Source: Shewanella sp. MR-4 (GTDB lineage Bacteria; Pseudomonadota; Gammaproteobacteria; Enterobacterales; Shewanellaceae). Taken from it: a stretch of 64,000 nucleotides of DNA. The notes under the pieces are model-generated. The model saw only the letters and a program-made list of their open reading frames with translations, had not been told where the DNA came from and made no database searches. Of this stretch, positions 1 through 8,723 are shown in pieces. Both the position numbers and the translations under genes were made by a program. Within the stretch, counting starts at the first letter, position 1. Each line of letters starts with the position of its first letter. The DNA is taken from the NCBI RefSeq assembly GCF_000014685.1, contig NC_008321.1, positions 3,841,001-3,905,000 on the forward strand, in the 5' to 3' direction.

Positions 1-1078
1 TGTTCATGTGATACCAAAAGCTAAAACCATATTTAATCACCTTATTGAGTTGTTTTTCATTTAAAAACATCAATATCATCGGGTGGTAAAAAACGGTGCC
101 TTTAAGAAAATAAGGCGAATTTTGAAGCTGTCCAAGAGAAATTGGCACGGTATCCGCTGGCCTAAATACACGCTCAGTACGGCTGATAGGTAAGTAACGC
201 TTTTTAGCTGTATCATAAACTAGCAAATCGACAAAAAAGGGCCCTACATCTAGATATTTTCTTACCTTGTCATAAGCATGGAAGCATGTAGATTTTGGAC
301 AGCCAAACTTCTGCGTACCTACACGCTGTGCCTTGTCTTTCTTATTCGGACAAAAGTCTCTTATCGTGATATTTGGGCGATCAATTAGCAGGTACGGCAA
401 GGGTACGCCTATCAGATCCATAGCTATATCAAGACGCGTAACATTAGCCACTTCCATAATTTGCTGTGAATCATCACCTAATAACGACTTAAACCATGCA
501 AAAAAGGCGGTAATCTCGGCAGGACTGTGCCTTGCTGGATTTAATGAGATCTTAACTAAACGCTGTGTCGGGCGAACTTCTCTTACCTTTGGATGTAAGC
601 CCCAATAGATAGTAATGAGCGAAGATTGATGATTCTCGAACATAGCAAAGCGCTGATACGCATCTTTGTAGTTCTTCAGAACTTTTGTACTGCCCGTTTT
701 ATATAGCTTAAAATGCTCTATAGGTATGGATTTAACAGCCCTAGATAGCGTAGAAACTACTGCTTCAGGCGCATCTATAGTTAAGTACAACATATCAACA
801 AAGGGAATCGCGCCGTATTTAAGCGGATTCATCAAAATTGCGCTTAGATAACGTTCCAGTTTTAATAGCTGAAAATGATTCAGTCGCTTATTACTCGGCT
901 TATCTTTAAACCAAGCTCTAAGCTGTTTTTTAACTTCTTTGGAAGGATTATCAGATAAGTAATCAGGTTCACATAATTGGTTAGTTGCTTGCGTATAAAT
1001 TTTTACACCTGCTGTGAAAGTACTGCTAGAATAAACACTAATCACACTAGGCACTGTCGAGCTGTTGAATCTAGGCAT
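1..1078 (-). CDS. Replication-initiation-factor-like protein, 3' end off the window
   Basis: An ATG at 1078 (complement) opens a frame with no stop for 359 codons down to base 1, so the gene is cut by the window edge. The translation begins MPRFNSSTVPSVISVYSS. In the middle it has VTRLDIAMDLIGVPL, then a Cys/His-containing stretch (KFGCPKSTCFHAYDKVRKY) and later PISRTERVF. A 'RLDIAxD ... YDK ... RxE' layout is typical of rolling-circle Rep_trans or phage replication-initiation factors, so the protein probably nicks or binds an element origin. That is inference from motif order, and the catalytic tyrosine is not assigned. It lies downstream of the DUF3987 gene on the same strand, and base composition is AT-rich like the rest of 1-4500. 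Alternatives are a relaxase-like or other phage protein. Confidence 0.6.
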   Translation of the reverse strand, partial: MPRFNSSTVPSVISVYSSSTFTAGVKIYTQATNQLCEPDYLSDNPSKEVKKQLRAWFKDKPSNKRLNHFQLLKLERYLSAILMNPLKYGAIPFVDMLYLTIDAPEAVVSTLSRAVKSIPIEHFKLYKTGSTKVLKNYKDAYQRFAMFENHQSSLITIYWGLHPKVREVRPTQRLVKISLNPARHSPAEITAFFAWFKSLLGDDSQQIMEVANVTRLDIAMDLIGVPLPYLLIDRPNITIRDFCPNKKDKAQRVGTQKFGCPKSTCFHAYDKVRKYLDVGPFFVDLLVYDTAKKRYLPISRTERVFRPADTVPISLGQLQNSPYFLKGTVFYHPMILMFLNEKQLNKVIKYGFSFWYHMN

Positions 1079-1290
1079 AGTAATATCTCTATCATTAAGT
1101 CTATACTCTATACACATCAATATATAAAGAATACTGTTGTATTATAGATAGTTACAACTTAACTAGTGTTGTTAGTGTGCATTTACAGATATCTAGCACT
1201 AGAGCATTTAGTACACATGATGTATCGTAATTGAACACTAATCACGCTAATTTGTGGAGAGGGATCCAGTTCCCTCGCTCACACTCTCTA
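1079..1290. other. Intergenic stretch with a short hairpin
   Basis: There is no gene here between the DUF3987 stop and the Rep-like start. A 6-bp hairpin (GAGGGA/TCCCTC, 1259-1276) lies just past the DUF3987 stop but has no T-run, so it is a poor terminator. The 12-mer AACACTAATCAC occurs at about 1233 and again just inside the Rep-like gene near 1034. Its meaning is unknown. Confidence 0.3.
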
Positions 1291-3339
1291 CTACCACCAA
1301 ATCGCCGTAGGATTTAGATGCCATACCCGTTTACCGTTTTTATCGATAGGCTTCACAACACCATATTTCTCTAGATAATATAAAGCATCAGAAATAGCCT
1401 CTTTAGCTTCACCTCCACGACCTGAGAAGTTCTTCCAATTACATTGCGCCATTTCTGAGATGGTCATAAATTTATTGTTTATTGCTTTTTTCTTGAGCCT
1501 ATCTAGTAGAGATTTCGCCTGTTCTTGCAGAGCAAGCCCTTCTCCATGACCACCAAAAATCGTCTTCGCATGAGACATCAAGTAATCGATGCTGTTTTTA
1601 GCAAATTCAAATGCTTTAACCGAGATTTCATTAACAGGTAAAAAACTCTGTTTATTTGGGTCATAATTTAATGCAACTTGATAGATGAGACCTAACTTAC
1701 AGGCCAATACTTCGTATTTGCCAATCTGACTGTGCATCAAATGTTTCGGGCTATACTTGCTACGCTCCGACTTCAAGTACACCAACCACTTGTAATATTC
1801 TTCTTCAGCTTTACTAGAGAAATACACAACCAAATGATCGCCTTTGTAATTAGCTTCACGTTTAGGATCCCACATAGCTAGCGCATCAAAGAATTTCTTA
1901 GATGTAATGGGTTTCAACCTTGAAAAACCGCCTGAAGTATTTTTACATTTGCAATACGAAGACAGCGGTGATCCCATAAATGCGGTTACAGGCAACACCA
2001 TGAATTGAAACCGATTCAGTAACCCATCGTTACCAATACCTGCATGCGCATTGTTGATGAATGGAGCTAATACATCAGGCTGAATACCCAGAGTCACTGA
2101 CACAACTGCATTTTTAATTAATTTATCGTTTTTTGTTGCACGACTGACGTTAAGATGTCCAGTGCCTGACTCACTGTTAAGAAATACAGCACGCATTGCT
2201 GATGAAACTGAGTTTTTACCTTCTAAGCCTTTCAAGAATGCGCCTCCTTCATCTCCCATATAAGCAATCGGACATCCAAGCGTCATAACCTGATACAACG
2301 CAGGTAACGTGGTATCTGTCGTCATGTAAACACCACGATTCTTTGTAGACTTTGGAACTATACTCAAGAGCTTTTGTTCACATTCCTTTTCGATCACATC
2401 AATTGGAAGGTACATATCAACCTCATCATCGCTCAGCGTTTTGTTCAAATGATTTTTCAATCGACGTTCTATCGCTTTTGCCACCATTTCTTCTTTGCGC
2501 TCTTGATTTTCATCACGTCGATACATACAGCTAGCTGCACTCTCAAATGACATTTGCATCGCTGGAGTTTTACCTGTTGCAGGATGACCAACATTCATAG
2601 ACCAAATATTGGGGGCATACGCAGTTGGAGCGTTTTTATTTAAGCTGACCCTAAAATCTTGTGTAAGAATAGTACTGATAAGCCCTATATTTGTACTTAC
2701 TAAATAATCTAGATTGTTGTTACCTGCTACCCCAATAGACTTTGCCATTTTGAGCAATACTGAAGGGATTGTTTTTTCATTTATTTCCTTTGCATAAAAA
2801 CTAACGTTCTCAAAAGATTTTGGTTCCAACCAACCTTCATACTCAACTTGATTTGCCACCTCAAAAATAGTCAACACCTTCGCATCGCTCGATAGAGCGA
2901 TACCTGAACGTCTTAGACGTATTTTTGAGGACACTATTAACTCGCAACTGGGTAATGAATCCTTTATAGACTTTAATTGGTTGCGGTCATCTTTCGAACC
3001 TTCGCAACAGAAAACCGCAACTAAACTACCATTTCTTTTGTAGCAGTAAGTTGCCCGTTTCATCTTGTATGCAAATTCTTCTAGTCCCAAATCAACATCA
3101 CCTTTAGACCAGATTGCTTTTACAAAGAATTGATCAGTATTGCAGGGACGTATGAAGACTACTTTAGCCTGTTTTATCTCTTTAAAGGCAATCTTGGCCC
3201 CATTAGCATCAACAAGTCTGACTTGGTTGAAGCTTTGACTTTCTCCCATTAAGAGCATCATAACCTCATGAACGATCGTTCTTTTGTTCTGTGGACATGC
3301 TTTTACTACTGACAGTGTTTTCATATTGTTAGTAACCAT
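1291..3339 (-). CDS. DUF3987-type P-loop protein of a mobile element
   Basis: This is a 682-residue protein. I start it at the ATG at 3339 because AGGAA lies 6-7 nt upstream; a TTG 45 nt further out lacks such a site. The centre carries a Walker-A-like MNVGHPATGKTPAM, a Walker-B-like IAYMGDEGGAFL and an intervening TDTTLPALYQVM segment. That arrangement is characteristic of DUF3987, a family found next to primases and replication genes in prophages, plasmids and islands. The N-terminal part (about residues 1-180) resembles nothing I recognise. The family's biochemical activity is not established; a helicase- or primase-associated role in element replication is inferred. It is followed on the same strand by the Rep-like gene, which suggests a replication operon. 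Confidence 0.7.
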   Translation of the reverse strand: MVTNNMKTLSVVKACPQNKRTIVHEVMMLLMGESQSFNQVRLVDANGAKIAFKEIKQAKVVFIRPCNTDQFFVKAIWSKGDVDLGLEEFAYKMKRATYCYKRNGSLVAVFCCEGSKDDRNQLKSIKDSLPSCELIVSSKIRLRRSGIALSSDAKVLTIFEVANQVEYEGWLEPKSFENVSFYAKEINEKTIPSVLLKMAKSIGVAGNNNLDYLVSTNIGLISTILTQDFRVSLNKNAPTAYAPNIWSMNVGHPATGKTPAMQMSFESAASCMYRRDENQERKEEMVAKAIERRLKNHLNKTLSDDEVDMYLPIDVIEKECEQKLLSIVPKSTKNRGVYMTTDTTLPALYQVMTLGCPIAYMGDEGGAFLKGLEGKNSVSSAMRAVFLNSESGTGHLNVSRATKNDKLIKNAVVSVTLGIQPDVLAPFINNAHAGIGNDGLLNRFQFMVLPVTAFMGSPLSSYCKCKNTSGGFSRLKPITSKKFFDALAMWDPKREANYKGDHLVVYFSSKAEEEYYKWLVYLKSERSKYSPKHLMHSQIGKYEVLACKLGLIYQVALNYDPNKQSFLPVNEISVKAFEFAKNSIDYLMSHAKTIFGGHGEGLALQEQAKSLLDRLKKKAINNKFMTISEMAQCNWKNFSGRGGEAKEAISDALYYLEKYGVVKPIDKNGKRVWHLNPTAIWW

Positions 3340-3771
3340 CTGGATTTCCTCTAGTTGTAATCTCAGTTTTATTTCAAAGTACAAAGTCGACGATGAAAAT
3401 CATAACCAATTGATTTGAATGAGTATTCCATTCTTTTCAAAATAGTTATCCCACATGGAATAGAGTTTGATAGCTGAACATAAGGTGGGAGAACTTTTAA
3501 AAATGTGCTAAATATGCAAACATAATCAACGAGTTATTAAATAATAAATTTTAGTTTTTTTGTGATTTAAATATTTATGGAAAAATTTTATTAAACTGTC
3601 TTAGCAAATAAGGTGGGAACCCGCAGAATAGCTAGTGGGAATGATAGACATACTAGGCAAAGAATTGATGGGAAAAAAAATAGTTCAAGAAGATAAAGCA
3701 CAAAACATCATAAACAACAAAATTTAAATAAAAAAATCAGGCAATTAGAAAAAATCAAGGAGTGAAGAGAT
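3340..3771. other. AT-rich divergent intergenic region with short repeats
   Basis: This is the 5' region of two divergent genes. It is strongly AT-rich and contains poly-A/T runs. The 11-mer ATAAGGTGGGA occurs at 3480-3490 and 3608-3618. The shorter TGGGA core recurs near 3636 and 3670, and in inverse orientation near 3449. Both promoters must lie here. The mix of AT-rich DNA and short repeats beside replication-type genes would also fit a replication origin, but that is inference. Confidence 0.4.
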
Positions 3772-4476
3772 ATGGAAAACTCAAAATCTAAGGTTGAATT
3801 TAAGGGAAAACAAGGTAATCCACTTATTTTATCAAAAAAGATGATTGATCGAACTCTGCTAAAAATACACATGCCAACGTGCTTGAATGCCGATTTTTCA
3901 AAATTTTCTAAAAATTCAGGGGAAGATAATTATGCTAACCATGTATTAAATATCATTTCCGCAAGAGAGCTCAGCCTTGACGAAATGAAATTAGCTCTGT
4001 TCTTATTCGAGAGATATTTTCAAGAAAAAAATGCCACTGAACTCGAACTATTCTATCTCCCCAACCCTGAAAGCCTACAACAAACTACACCCATACTAAA
4101 ATACATATATGCAAAGTCTCCATCAAAAAGTAAAGTTCATAAATATCCAGCACCGACTAAATCTCTTGCGGACATACTAAAAAAATATAACATTTTATTA
4201 GAAAACGATAAAAATTTATTGGAATATCTAAGAAAACTCCATAACTTGGGCTTGGTCACGATCACCGAAGTAAAATATCCTCCTGAAAATGAAAAGGGAA
4301 TGAAAAAAAATCACAACAATTCAGATGAATACGTTTTTGTAGAACTAAATTTAGGAGTCTACTCTGCAAAAATTCATACCCGCTGGGGTAAACCCAAAAA
4401 AGAAAAAACAGTTGCTAAGCATAAATTAAGCATCGCTGAAGTGAGCTTGTCCTATATCGCTGCAAATAAAAAGTAG
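3772..4476 (+). CDS. Hypothetical lysine-rich island protein
   Basis: This is a 234-residue protein with a clear AAGGAG site 8-9 nt before the ATG. I do not recognise the family. It is rich in Lys and Asn, has no signal peptide or membrane segment, and is AT-rich like the upstream genes. The middle (about residues 130-175) has a pattern of charged helices followed by a short strand with VTITEVKYPP, which could be a winged-helix-like DNA-binding fold, but this is a guess. The C-terminus is basic. It is divergent from the DUF3987 gene and upstream of the recombinase, so a regulator or replication accessory is possible. No function is assigned. Confidence 0.55.
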   Translation: MENSKSKVEFKGKQGNPLILSKKMIDRTLLKIHMPTCLNADFSKFSKNSGEDNYANHVLNIISARELSLDEMKLALFLFERYFQEKNATELELFYLPNPESLQQTTPILKYIYAKSPSKSKVHKYPAPTKSLADILKKYNILLENDKNLLEYLRKLHNLGLVTITEVKYPPENEKGMKKNHNNSDEYVFVELNLGVYSAKIHTRWGKPKKEKTVAKHKLSIAEVSLSYIAANKK

Positions 4477-4538
4477 TGGCAGCAATTTAAATATCTCCTT
4501 ACCGTGTCAAATATAGCGGCTGAAAAATAACCGCACTT

Positions 4539-4569
4539 GTGATACCATACTCTTACAGTGTGGTATCAC
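4539..4569. repeat. 12-bp inverted repeat upstream of the recombinase gene
   Basis: GTGATACCATAC (4539-4550) and GTGTGGTATCAC (4558-4569) are inverted with a 7-nt spacer. The outer 9 bp are perfect and only one position of the 12 is mismatched (a G-U pair in RNA). It lies 60 nt before the recombinase ATG, where an operator or recombinase/excisionase arm site would be expected. There is no T-run, so it is not a standard terminator. Confidence 0.6.
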
Positions 4570-4628
4570 TATTCCCTTCTTTTTCAATCCCCTAGCAACA
4601 TATCAATCTATTCTTACTGGAGTTATCT

Positions 4629-5561
4629 ATGACTACAGCGACTGCTTATGCGCTCTATTTGAGCCGTCTTGCGCCCAATAGTCAGCGCTCGATTGCTTCG
4701 CAGATGCGCAGCATTGCACAGCTGATGGACTGGCCTGACGCGACAATAGGCAAGCAACTCAGCAGCATTAACTATCAACAAGCGATGCAGATACGCGCAT
4801 TGCTGATACACGAGCAGTGGTCGGCGCGCTCGATTAACCGTGCGATGACTGCAATTAAGAGTATTGTCAAAGTCGCGGCCTTGATGGGTGAAGCCGATAT
4901 GCAGCAAGTCGCGCATATCAATAGCATCGCTAACATGAAACACGGTGCCCATCAGGGCAATCCCCTGAGTGCAGAGCAAGTCACTAAGCTACTCGCCTTG
5001 CTTTCCAAGCGCCAAGACACGTATGGACTTCGCACGTTAGCTATCTTTGCACTGTTCCTCGGAACGGGGTTGCGCCGTAGTGAGCTTGCGGCACTGATGC
5101 TCGCTGATTATGACAGTGCAACATCAACGATTAAGGTGGTTGCGGGTAAAGGTAATAAGAGCCGTATTCTGTTCTTACCCAATTGGGTTGAGCAGCATGT
5201 CATCGCTTGGCTCAACGTGCGCAAGATGCAATTGGGGCCACTCATTTGCCACTGTCGCACGACTGGCATTATCGTCCATTACCGCCCCGTGAGTCAGGAT
5301 GCGCTCTATCGGTTAGTCAAAGACAAGCTAGGGGATATCGGCGTAATGGGTGCATCACCCCATGACTTACGCCGCACCTTTATTACTCGGCTACTGGAGC
5401 AAAACGTTGATATCAACACCGTGCGCCAAATGGCAGGTCATGCGGATATCAGCACCACCACTATTTACGACAAACGCGGTGATGCGTTTATGCGTGAAGC
5501 CGCTGCCACCCTGAACTATGTGTCAGCACCGAACGAACGGGGCGGGAAAACAAGATGCTAA
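4629..5561 (+). CDS. Tyrosine recombinase/integrase
   Basis: This is a 310-residue site-specific recombinase. GGAG precedes the ATG. Residues 1-100 form a core-binding, SAM-like helical domain (LYLSRLAPNSQRS, RSINRAMTAIKS). Residues about 110-300 are the catalytic domain with the expected residues in order: R149 (GTGLRRSEL), K174 (GKGNKSR), H245/R248 (HDLRR), H271 (GHADIS) and Y280 (TIYDKRGD). It is XerC/D-sized and lacks the arm-binding extension of lambda-type integrases. Its 3' end overlaps the next gene by 7 nt (ATGCTAA), implying translational coupling to the AAA+ protein. It probably mobilises the island. The target site is not shown by the sequence, although tRNA-Leu is the nearest candidate. 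Confidence 0.9.
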   Translation: MTTATAYALYLSRLAPNSQRSIASQMRSIAQLMDWPDATIGKQLSSINYQQAMQIRALLIHEQWSARSINRAMTAIKSIVKVAALMGEADMQQVAHINSIANMKHGAHQGNPLSAEQVTKLLALLSKRQDTYGLRTLAIFALFLGTGLRRSELAALMLADYDSATSTIKVVAGKGNKSRILFLPNWVEQHVIAWLNVRKMQLGPLICHCRTTGIIVHYRPVSQDALYRLVKDKLGDIGVMGASPHDLRRTFITRLLEQNVDINTVRQMAGHADISTTTIYDKRGDAFMREAAATLNYVSAPNERGGKTRC

Positions 5562-7597
5562 AGCGTGCAAAATCACCCCGTAAATGGCGCGCCAATCATT
5601 GCCACTACCTCGCATCGCAGTTTAGTGAAGCATTGATTTTTGCCGTCATAACCGTCGATAAAGCGGTGCCATCCTCAATACTGGGCGCAATCACAGGCGA
5701 GCAGATTGAGCCGTTTCTTCGCCTGAGCCTAGAGGATGCATCACTCAAGCTACCAAGCAAAGACCGGGCACCGCTCAACACGGCAACGGTTAAGCATAAC
5801 GCGCAGTTTCTTGGTCAGTTGTTTGGCTTAATGCCGCAGATGCAACCTGTAGTTGAGTTCTTGATTGTCATCAATGCCAATGCCGGACTCAGGGAGTTAA
5901 CCGAGTTCCTGATTGATGATGACTTTGATGTACTTGAACGCATGCTACTGGCTAAGACAACCCTTGATTTAGAGGTCATTCTGTCGCAGTTGGCGGTGTT
6001 CGAGCGTTACCAACTGATTGCAGAAGCGACCTTGGGTGCACCTTATCGATTGCTGTTCCCAAGCGTACTGGTATCCATTTTAGTGTCGCAGAAGTTAACC
6101 AGCGCGGTCGACTTCTTAGCCCCCATGCTCAGCAAAAGCCCCGAGGCACAATTTAGTCTGTCGCAATTTGGGCATGTGAACACTGACTTACTGGCTAACT
6201 ACCTTGCGGCCATTACTCAAAAGCCCTCGGTAGGCGTCAATATCCTGCTCTATGGTAAAGCGGGTACAGGTAAAACTGAGCTGGCTCGGACATTGGCAAA
6301 GACGATTAAGCGCAATCTACTGGAAGTCCAAAGTCAGCAGTTAATCGAGAGCCAATACCGAAATGACAACATTGCAAAGGCAACCAGCATACGCCTTGCT
6401 CACCTGAACTTGTTACAAGGTCTACTGGCTCACAGCAATGACAGCTTGTTATTGGTCGATGAGTGTGAAGCATTATTTGTGCAAGTCGATGAACAGTATT
6501 CCAAAGAACAATTGATGCAAGCGCTAGAGCAAAACCCTGTCCCTGCCATTTGGATTACCAACCATGTTGGCTTGTTAGAACCTAGCTTTATTCGCCGTTT
6601 TAAGTTGGTGATGGAAGTCCCTGTACCCGATGAACCCTTTGCCTATGCCATTAATGAGCACTTACTGACACCGCTTAAGGTATCACAGGACTATCACCTG
6701 CTACTGGCAGAAAAGCCCAATGTCACCCCCGCCATGGTTGGTAATGCTGCCCATGTGGCGATGACACTCAAACTCAAAGGTGCAAAGGCGGAAGTCCTTA
6801 TCGATGAAGTGATTGATGCCGCCCTAGAAGCCTGTGGTGAAGAAGCGCCGCCGCCAAAGTATCAAGGGGAGCTGGCGTTCGATAGCAACATGGTCAACTT
6901 CAAGGGCAGTGATGATGTGACAAGTATGACTACCGATGAAACACTGGCCTCGATTAACCATGCCGTTAAGCAGGCCATGCCAATTAGGGTGATGCTGAGT
7001 GGTCCCCCTGGTACGGGCAAGACTGCATGGGTACATCACTTAGCTGAAACCCACGGGTTTGAGCTGATGCACATCAAATGCTCTGATGTACTCAGTAAGT
7101 ATGTCGGGGACAGCGAGCAGAACATCGCTAGGCTCTTCAGAGAAGCACACAGACAGCAAAAGCTGATGCTCATCGATGAAGTCGATAGCTTGCTCAGCAA
7201 ACGCGATAGCGCTCAAGCGCTGCATGAAGTGCAGCTCGTTAACGAACTGCTATCACAGCTTGAATGCAACACTCTACCCGTGTTCGCTGCAACCAATGCG
7301 CTTTCCAGTATTGATAGTGCGGTCATGCGCCGATTTGATTTCAAGTTGGTGTGTGACTATTTAACGAGTGACCAACGGCAAGCAATGTATAGGCAAGTCC
7401 TTGGCATTAAGCGCCTAACTCATGAAGAAGTCTCAACCCTAAACACCCTAAACCAATTAACGCCCGGCGACTTTGCCATCTTAACAAGACGCCAACGTTT
7501 TGAACCCAAGCGCGACCACCGCGCAACCGCCCTTGCGCTCCTCACCACCGAGAACAGCCGCAAACAAGGGCAACCTCGTATCGGATTTATCCGCTAA
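5555..7597 (+). CDS. Tandem AAA+ ATPase coupled to the recombinase
   Basis: This 680-residue protein starts inside the recombinase stop region. It has two ATPase modules. The first has a P-loop GKAGTGKT (234-241), Walker B LLLVDE (to residue 303) and an arginine pair FIRRF. The second has GPPGTGKT (483-490), a pore-loop-like SKYVGDSEQ, Walker B LMLIDE (to 542) and VMRRF. The second module looks like a classic CDC48/FtsH-clade AAA domain that threads or remodels protein. The first is more divergent. The N-terminal 230 residues are helical and unrecognised, and no protease or nuclease domain is visible. Coupled expression suggests remodelling of recombinase complexes, or a defence or maintenance role; both are inference. 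Confidence 0.8.
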   Translation: MLKRAKSPRKWRANHCHYLASQFSEALIFAVITVDKAVPSSILGAITGEQIEPFLRLSLEDASLKLPSKDRAPLNTATVKHNAQFLGQLFGLMPQMQPVVEFLIVINANAGLRELTEFLIDDDFDVLERMLLAKTTLDLEVILSQLAVFERYQLIAEATLGAPYRLLFPSVLVSILVSQKLTSAVDFLAPMLSKSPEAQFSLSQFGHVNTDLLANYLAAITQKPSVGVNILLYGKAGTGKTELARTLAKTIKRNLLEVQSQQLIESQYRNDNIAKATSIRLAHLNLLQGLLAHSNDSLLLVDECEALFVQVDEQYSKEQLMQALEQNPVPAIWITNHVGLLEPSFIRRFKLVMEVPVPDEPFAYAINEHLLTPLKVSQDYHLLLAEKPNVTPAMVGNAAHVAMTLKLKGAKAEVLIDEVIDAALEACGEEAPPPKYQGELAFDSNMVNFKGSDDVTSMTTDETLASINHAVKQAMPIRVMLSGPPGTGKTAWVHHLAETHGFELMHIKCSDVLSKYVGDSEQNIARLFREAHRQQKLMLIDEVDSLLSKRDSAQALHEVQLVNELLSQLECNTLPVFAATNALSSIDSAVMRRFDFKLVCDYLTSDQRQAMYRQVLGIKRLTHEEVSTLNTLNQLTPGDFAILTRRQRFEPKRDHRATALALLTTENSRKQGQPRIGFIR

Positions 7598-7619
7598 CAC
7601 CCACTAAAGGAAACACACC

Positions 7620-8108
7620 ATGACCACAGTATTGAGTTCTCTCAAGGTAATCGCTCGCCCTGAAATTGCCCCTAAGCCACCTGTGCTCGGCAAACGGATG
7701 AAGTTACTCGACAAGCTAGACCAGCAATTGTCTCTAGCCGAATGCATGATTGAAGGCCGTGAATTTGAAGCCTACAAAGAGCGCTCGGTTAAAGACCCAG
7801 AGACTGGTGAGCGTAAGAAAATTCGCCGCCGTTACATCGTCCGACCTTGGTTCTATGACAGCAACGAGCACTACTACTTTGAAGTGCGAATTAGTAACAA
7901 ACCCATCGAACTGGAAAAAGGTTGCCCTGCTATTGATGTGGGTGAAAAGGCCAACTTGCCAGCGGTAATTAAGGTGCTGATTGATGCCGTGGAGAAAGGC
8001 GAGTTAGACGAGCAGTTACTCGCCCCCGCACCCAAGATAGGCAAGAAGGCTAAAACCGATAAGACGTCAGCTAACACCGAGAAACAGACCACCAAACCAA
8101 GTAAGTGA
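7620..8108 (+). CDS. DUF6641-like hypothetical protein
   Basis: This is a 162-residue protein with AAAGGAAA before the ATG, 22 nt after the AAA+ gene. It begins TTVLSSLKVIARPE. The centre has basic and aromatic segments (KKIRRRYIVRPWFYD, YYFEVRI), and the C-terminal 30 residues are a Lys/Thr-rich, probably disordered tail. The layout recalls the DUF6641 family, which I know from mobile elements and whose function is unknown. The basic character suggests nucleic-acid binding (inference). A hairpin with a T-rich tail follows at 8142, so recombinase, ATPase and this gene probably make one transcript. Confidence 0.6.
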   Translation: MTTVLSSLKVIARPEIAPKPPVLGKRMKLLDKLDQQLSLAECMIEGREFEAYKERSVKDPETGERKKIRRRYIVRPWFYDSNEHYYFEVRISNKPIELEKGCPAIDVGEKANLPAVIKVLIDAVEKGELDEQLLAPAPKIGKKAKTDKTSANTEKQTTKPSK

Positions 8109-8141
8109 CAACTCACATCACCCACATTTCATACCAACAAC

Positions 8142-8161
8142 AGGGGGACATGATGCCCCCT
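8142..8161 (+). terminator. Rho-independent terminator
   Basis: AGGGGG and CCCCCT flank an 8-nt loop, followed by TTGTTTT. It is placed just after the recombinase-AAA-DUF6641 genes. Confidence 0.6.
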
Positions 8162-8189
8162 TTGTTTTGCCACTTTTGAGGGTTACATA

Positions 8190-8594
8190 ATGAAAACCAT
8201 TAATACCGACCTACCATTACCCGTGTCTCCTGTCTTTGCCAAAGCTCTGGCAGAACTCGTGAAAAATATTGATAGCAACGCTGTCACCATTAACTTTCGC
8301 GACCCCGATTACAGTCCACAAATAGGTGGCTTTCATCCTGTGGAAATCAGGCTAGAGAAAGGTGCTGACCAATGGCAGTTATGCTACATCACCGACTTTT
8401 GCTATGTCGGCTACGCGGGACAATGGGAATTAGTGAAAGAGTTGGACTTTGACTTTAGCTGCGGCGTGTTTCAATCCATTAGTGGCTTGTTAGTCATTGA
8501 AGCGGCGGCAGAGCTTTACCCCATTTGGGAGCAAAACTTCTTGTGTTACTGGCAGGAAATGGACGTTTTTAATGTCAGTATTTCGACAGACTAA
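8190..8594 (+). CDS. DUF2787-like protein
   Basis: This is a 134-residue protein with a GAGGG site before the ATG. It is acidic, soluble and aromatic-rich (FRDPDYSP, GFHPVEIRLE, DFCYVGYAGQWEL), and ends in an acidic tail. The pattern matches DUF2787, a small family known in Vibrio and Shewanella islands with no known function. An acidic mobile-element protein of this size could be an inhibitor or a DNA mimic, but nothing in the sequence proves it. It sits between a terminator and the YegP-type gene and probably has its own promoter. Confidence 0.6.
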   Translation: MKTINTDLPLPVSPVFAKALAELVKNIDSNAVTINFRDPDYSPQIGGFHPVEIRLEKGADQWQLCYITDFCYVGYAGQWELVKELDFDFSCGVFQSISGLLVIEAAAELYPIWEQNFLCYWQEMDVFNVSISTD

Positions 8595-8723
8595 CCCTCA
8601 AAACACTCAAAATGTGGCATCGGCACATATCAAACCAGATAAAGTCGACTAGACTGAGGCTCGAGCAGGAAATGGTTTCCTCGCTTGCGCTATGCAATGC
8701 CTTAAAGAAGAAGGAGCAACCTC

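Noticed and set aside
1251..1290. Possible tRNA-Ser-like 3' end (GGAGAGGG ... CTCTCTACTACCA)
   Set aside because: There is no T-loop consensus or cloverleaf; the pairing is limited to a 6-bp hairpin.
4623..4979. 118-codon open frame on the minus strand
   Set aside because: It lies wholly opposite the recombinase gene, which has all catalytic residues; no ribosome-binding site.
8665..8692. TTTCCTCGCTTGCGC resembles TTCCCTCGCTCACAC near 1271, as if they were element ends
   Set aside because: About 15 nt with several mismatches; too weak to call a repeat or attachment site.
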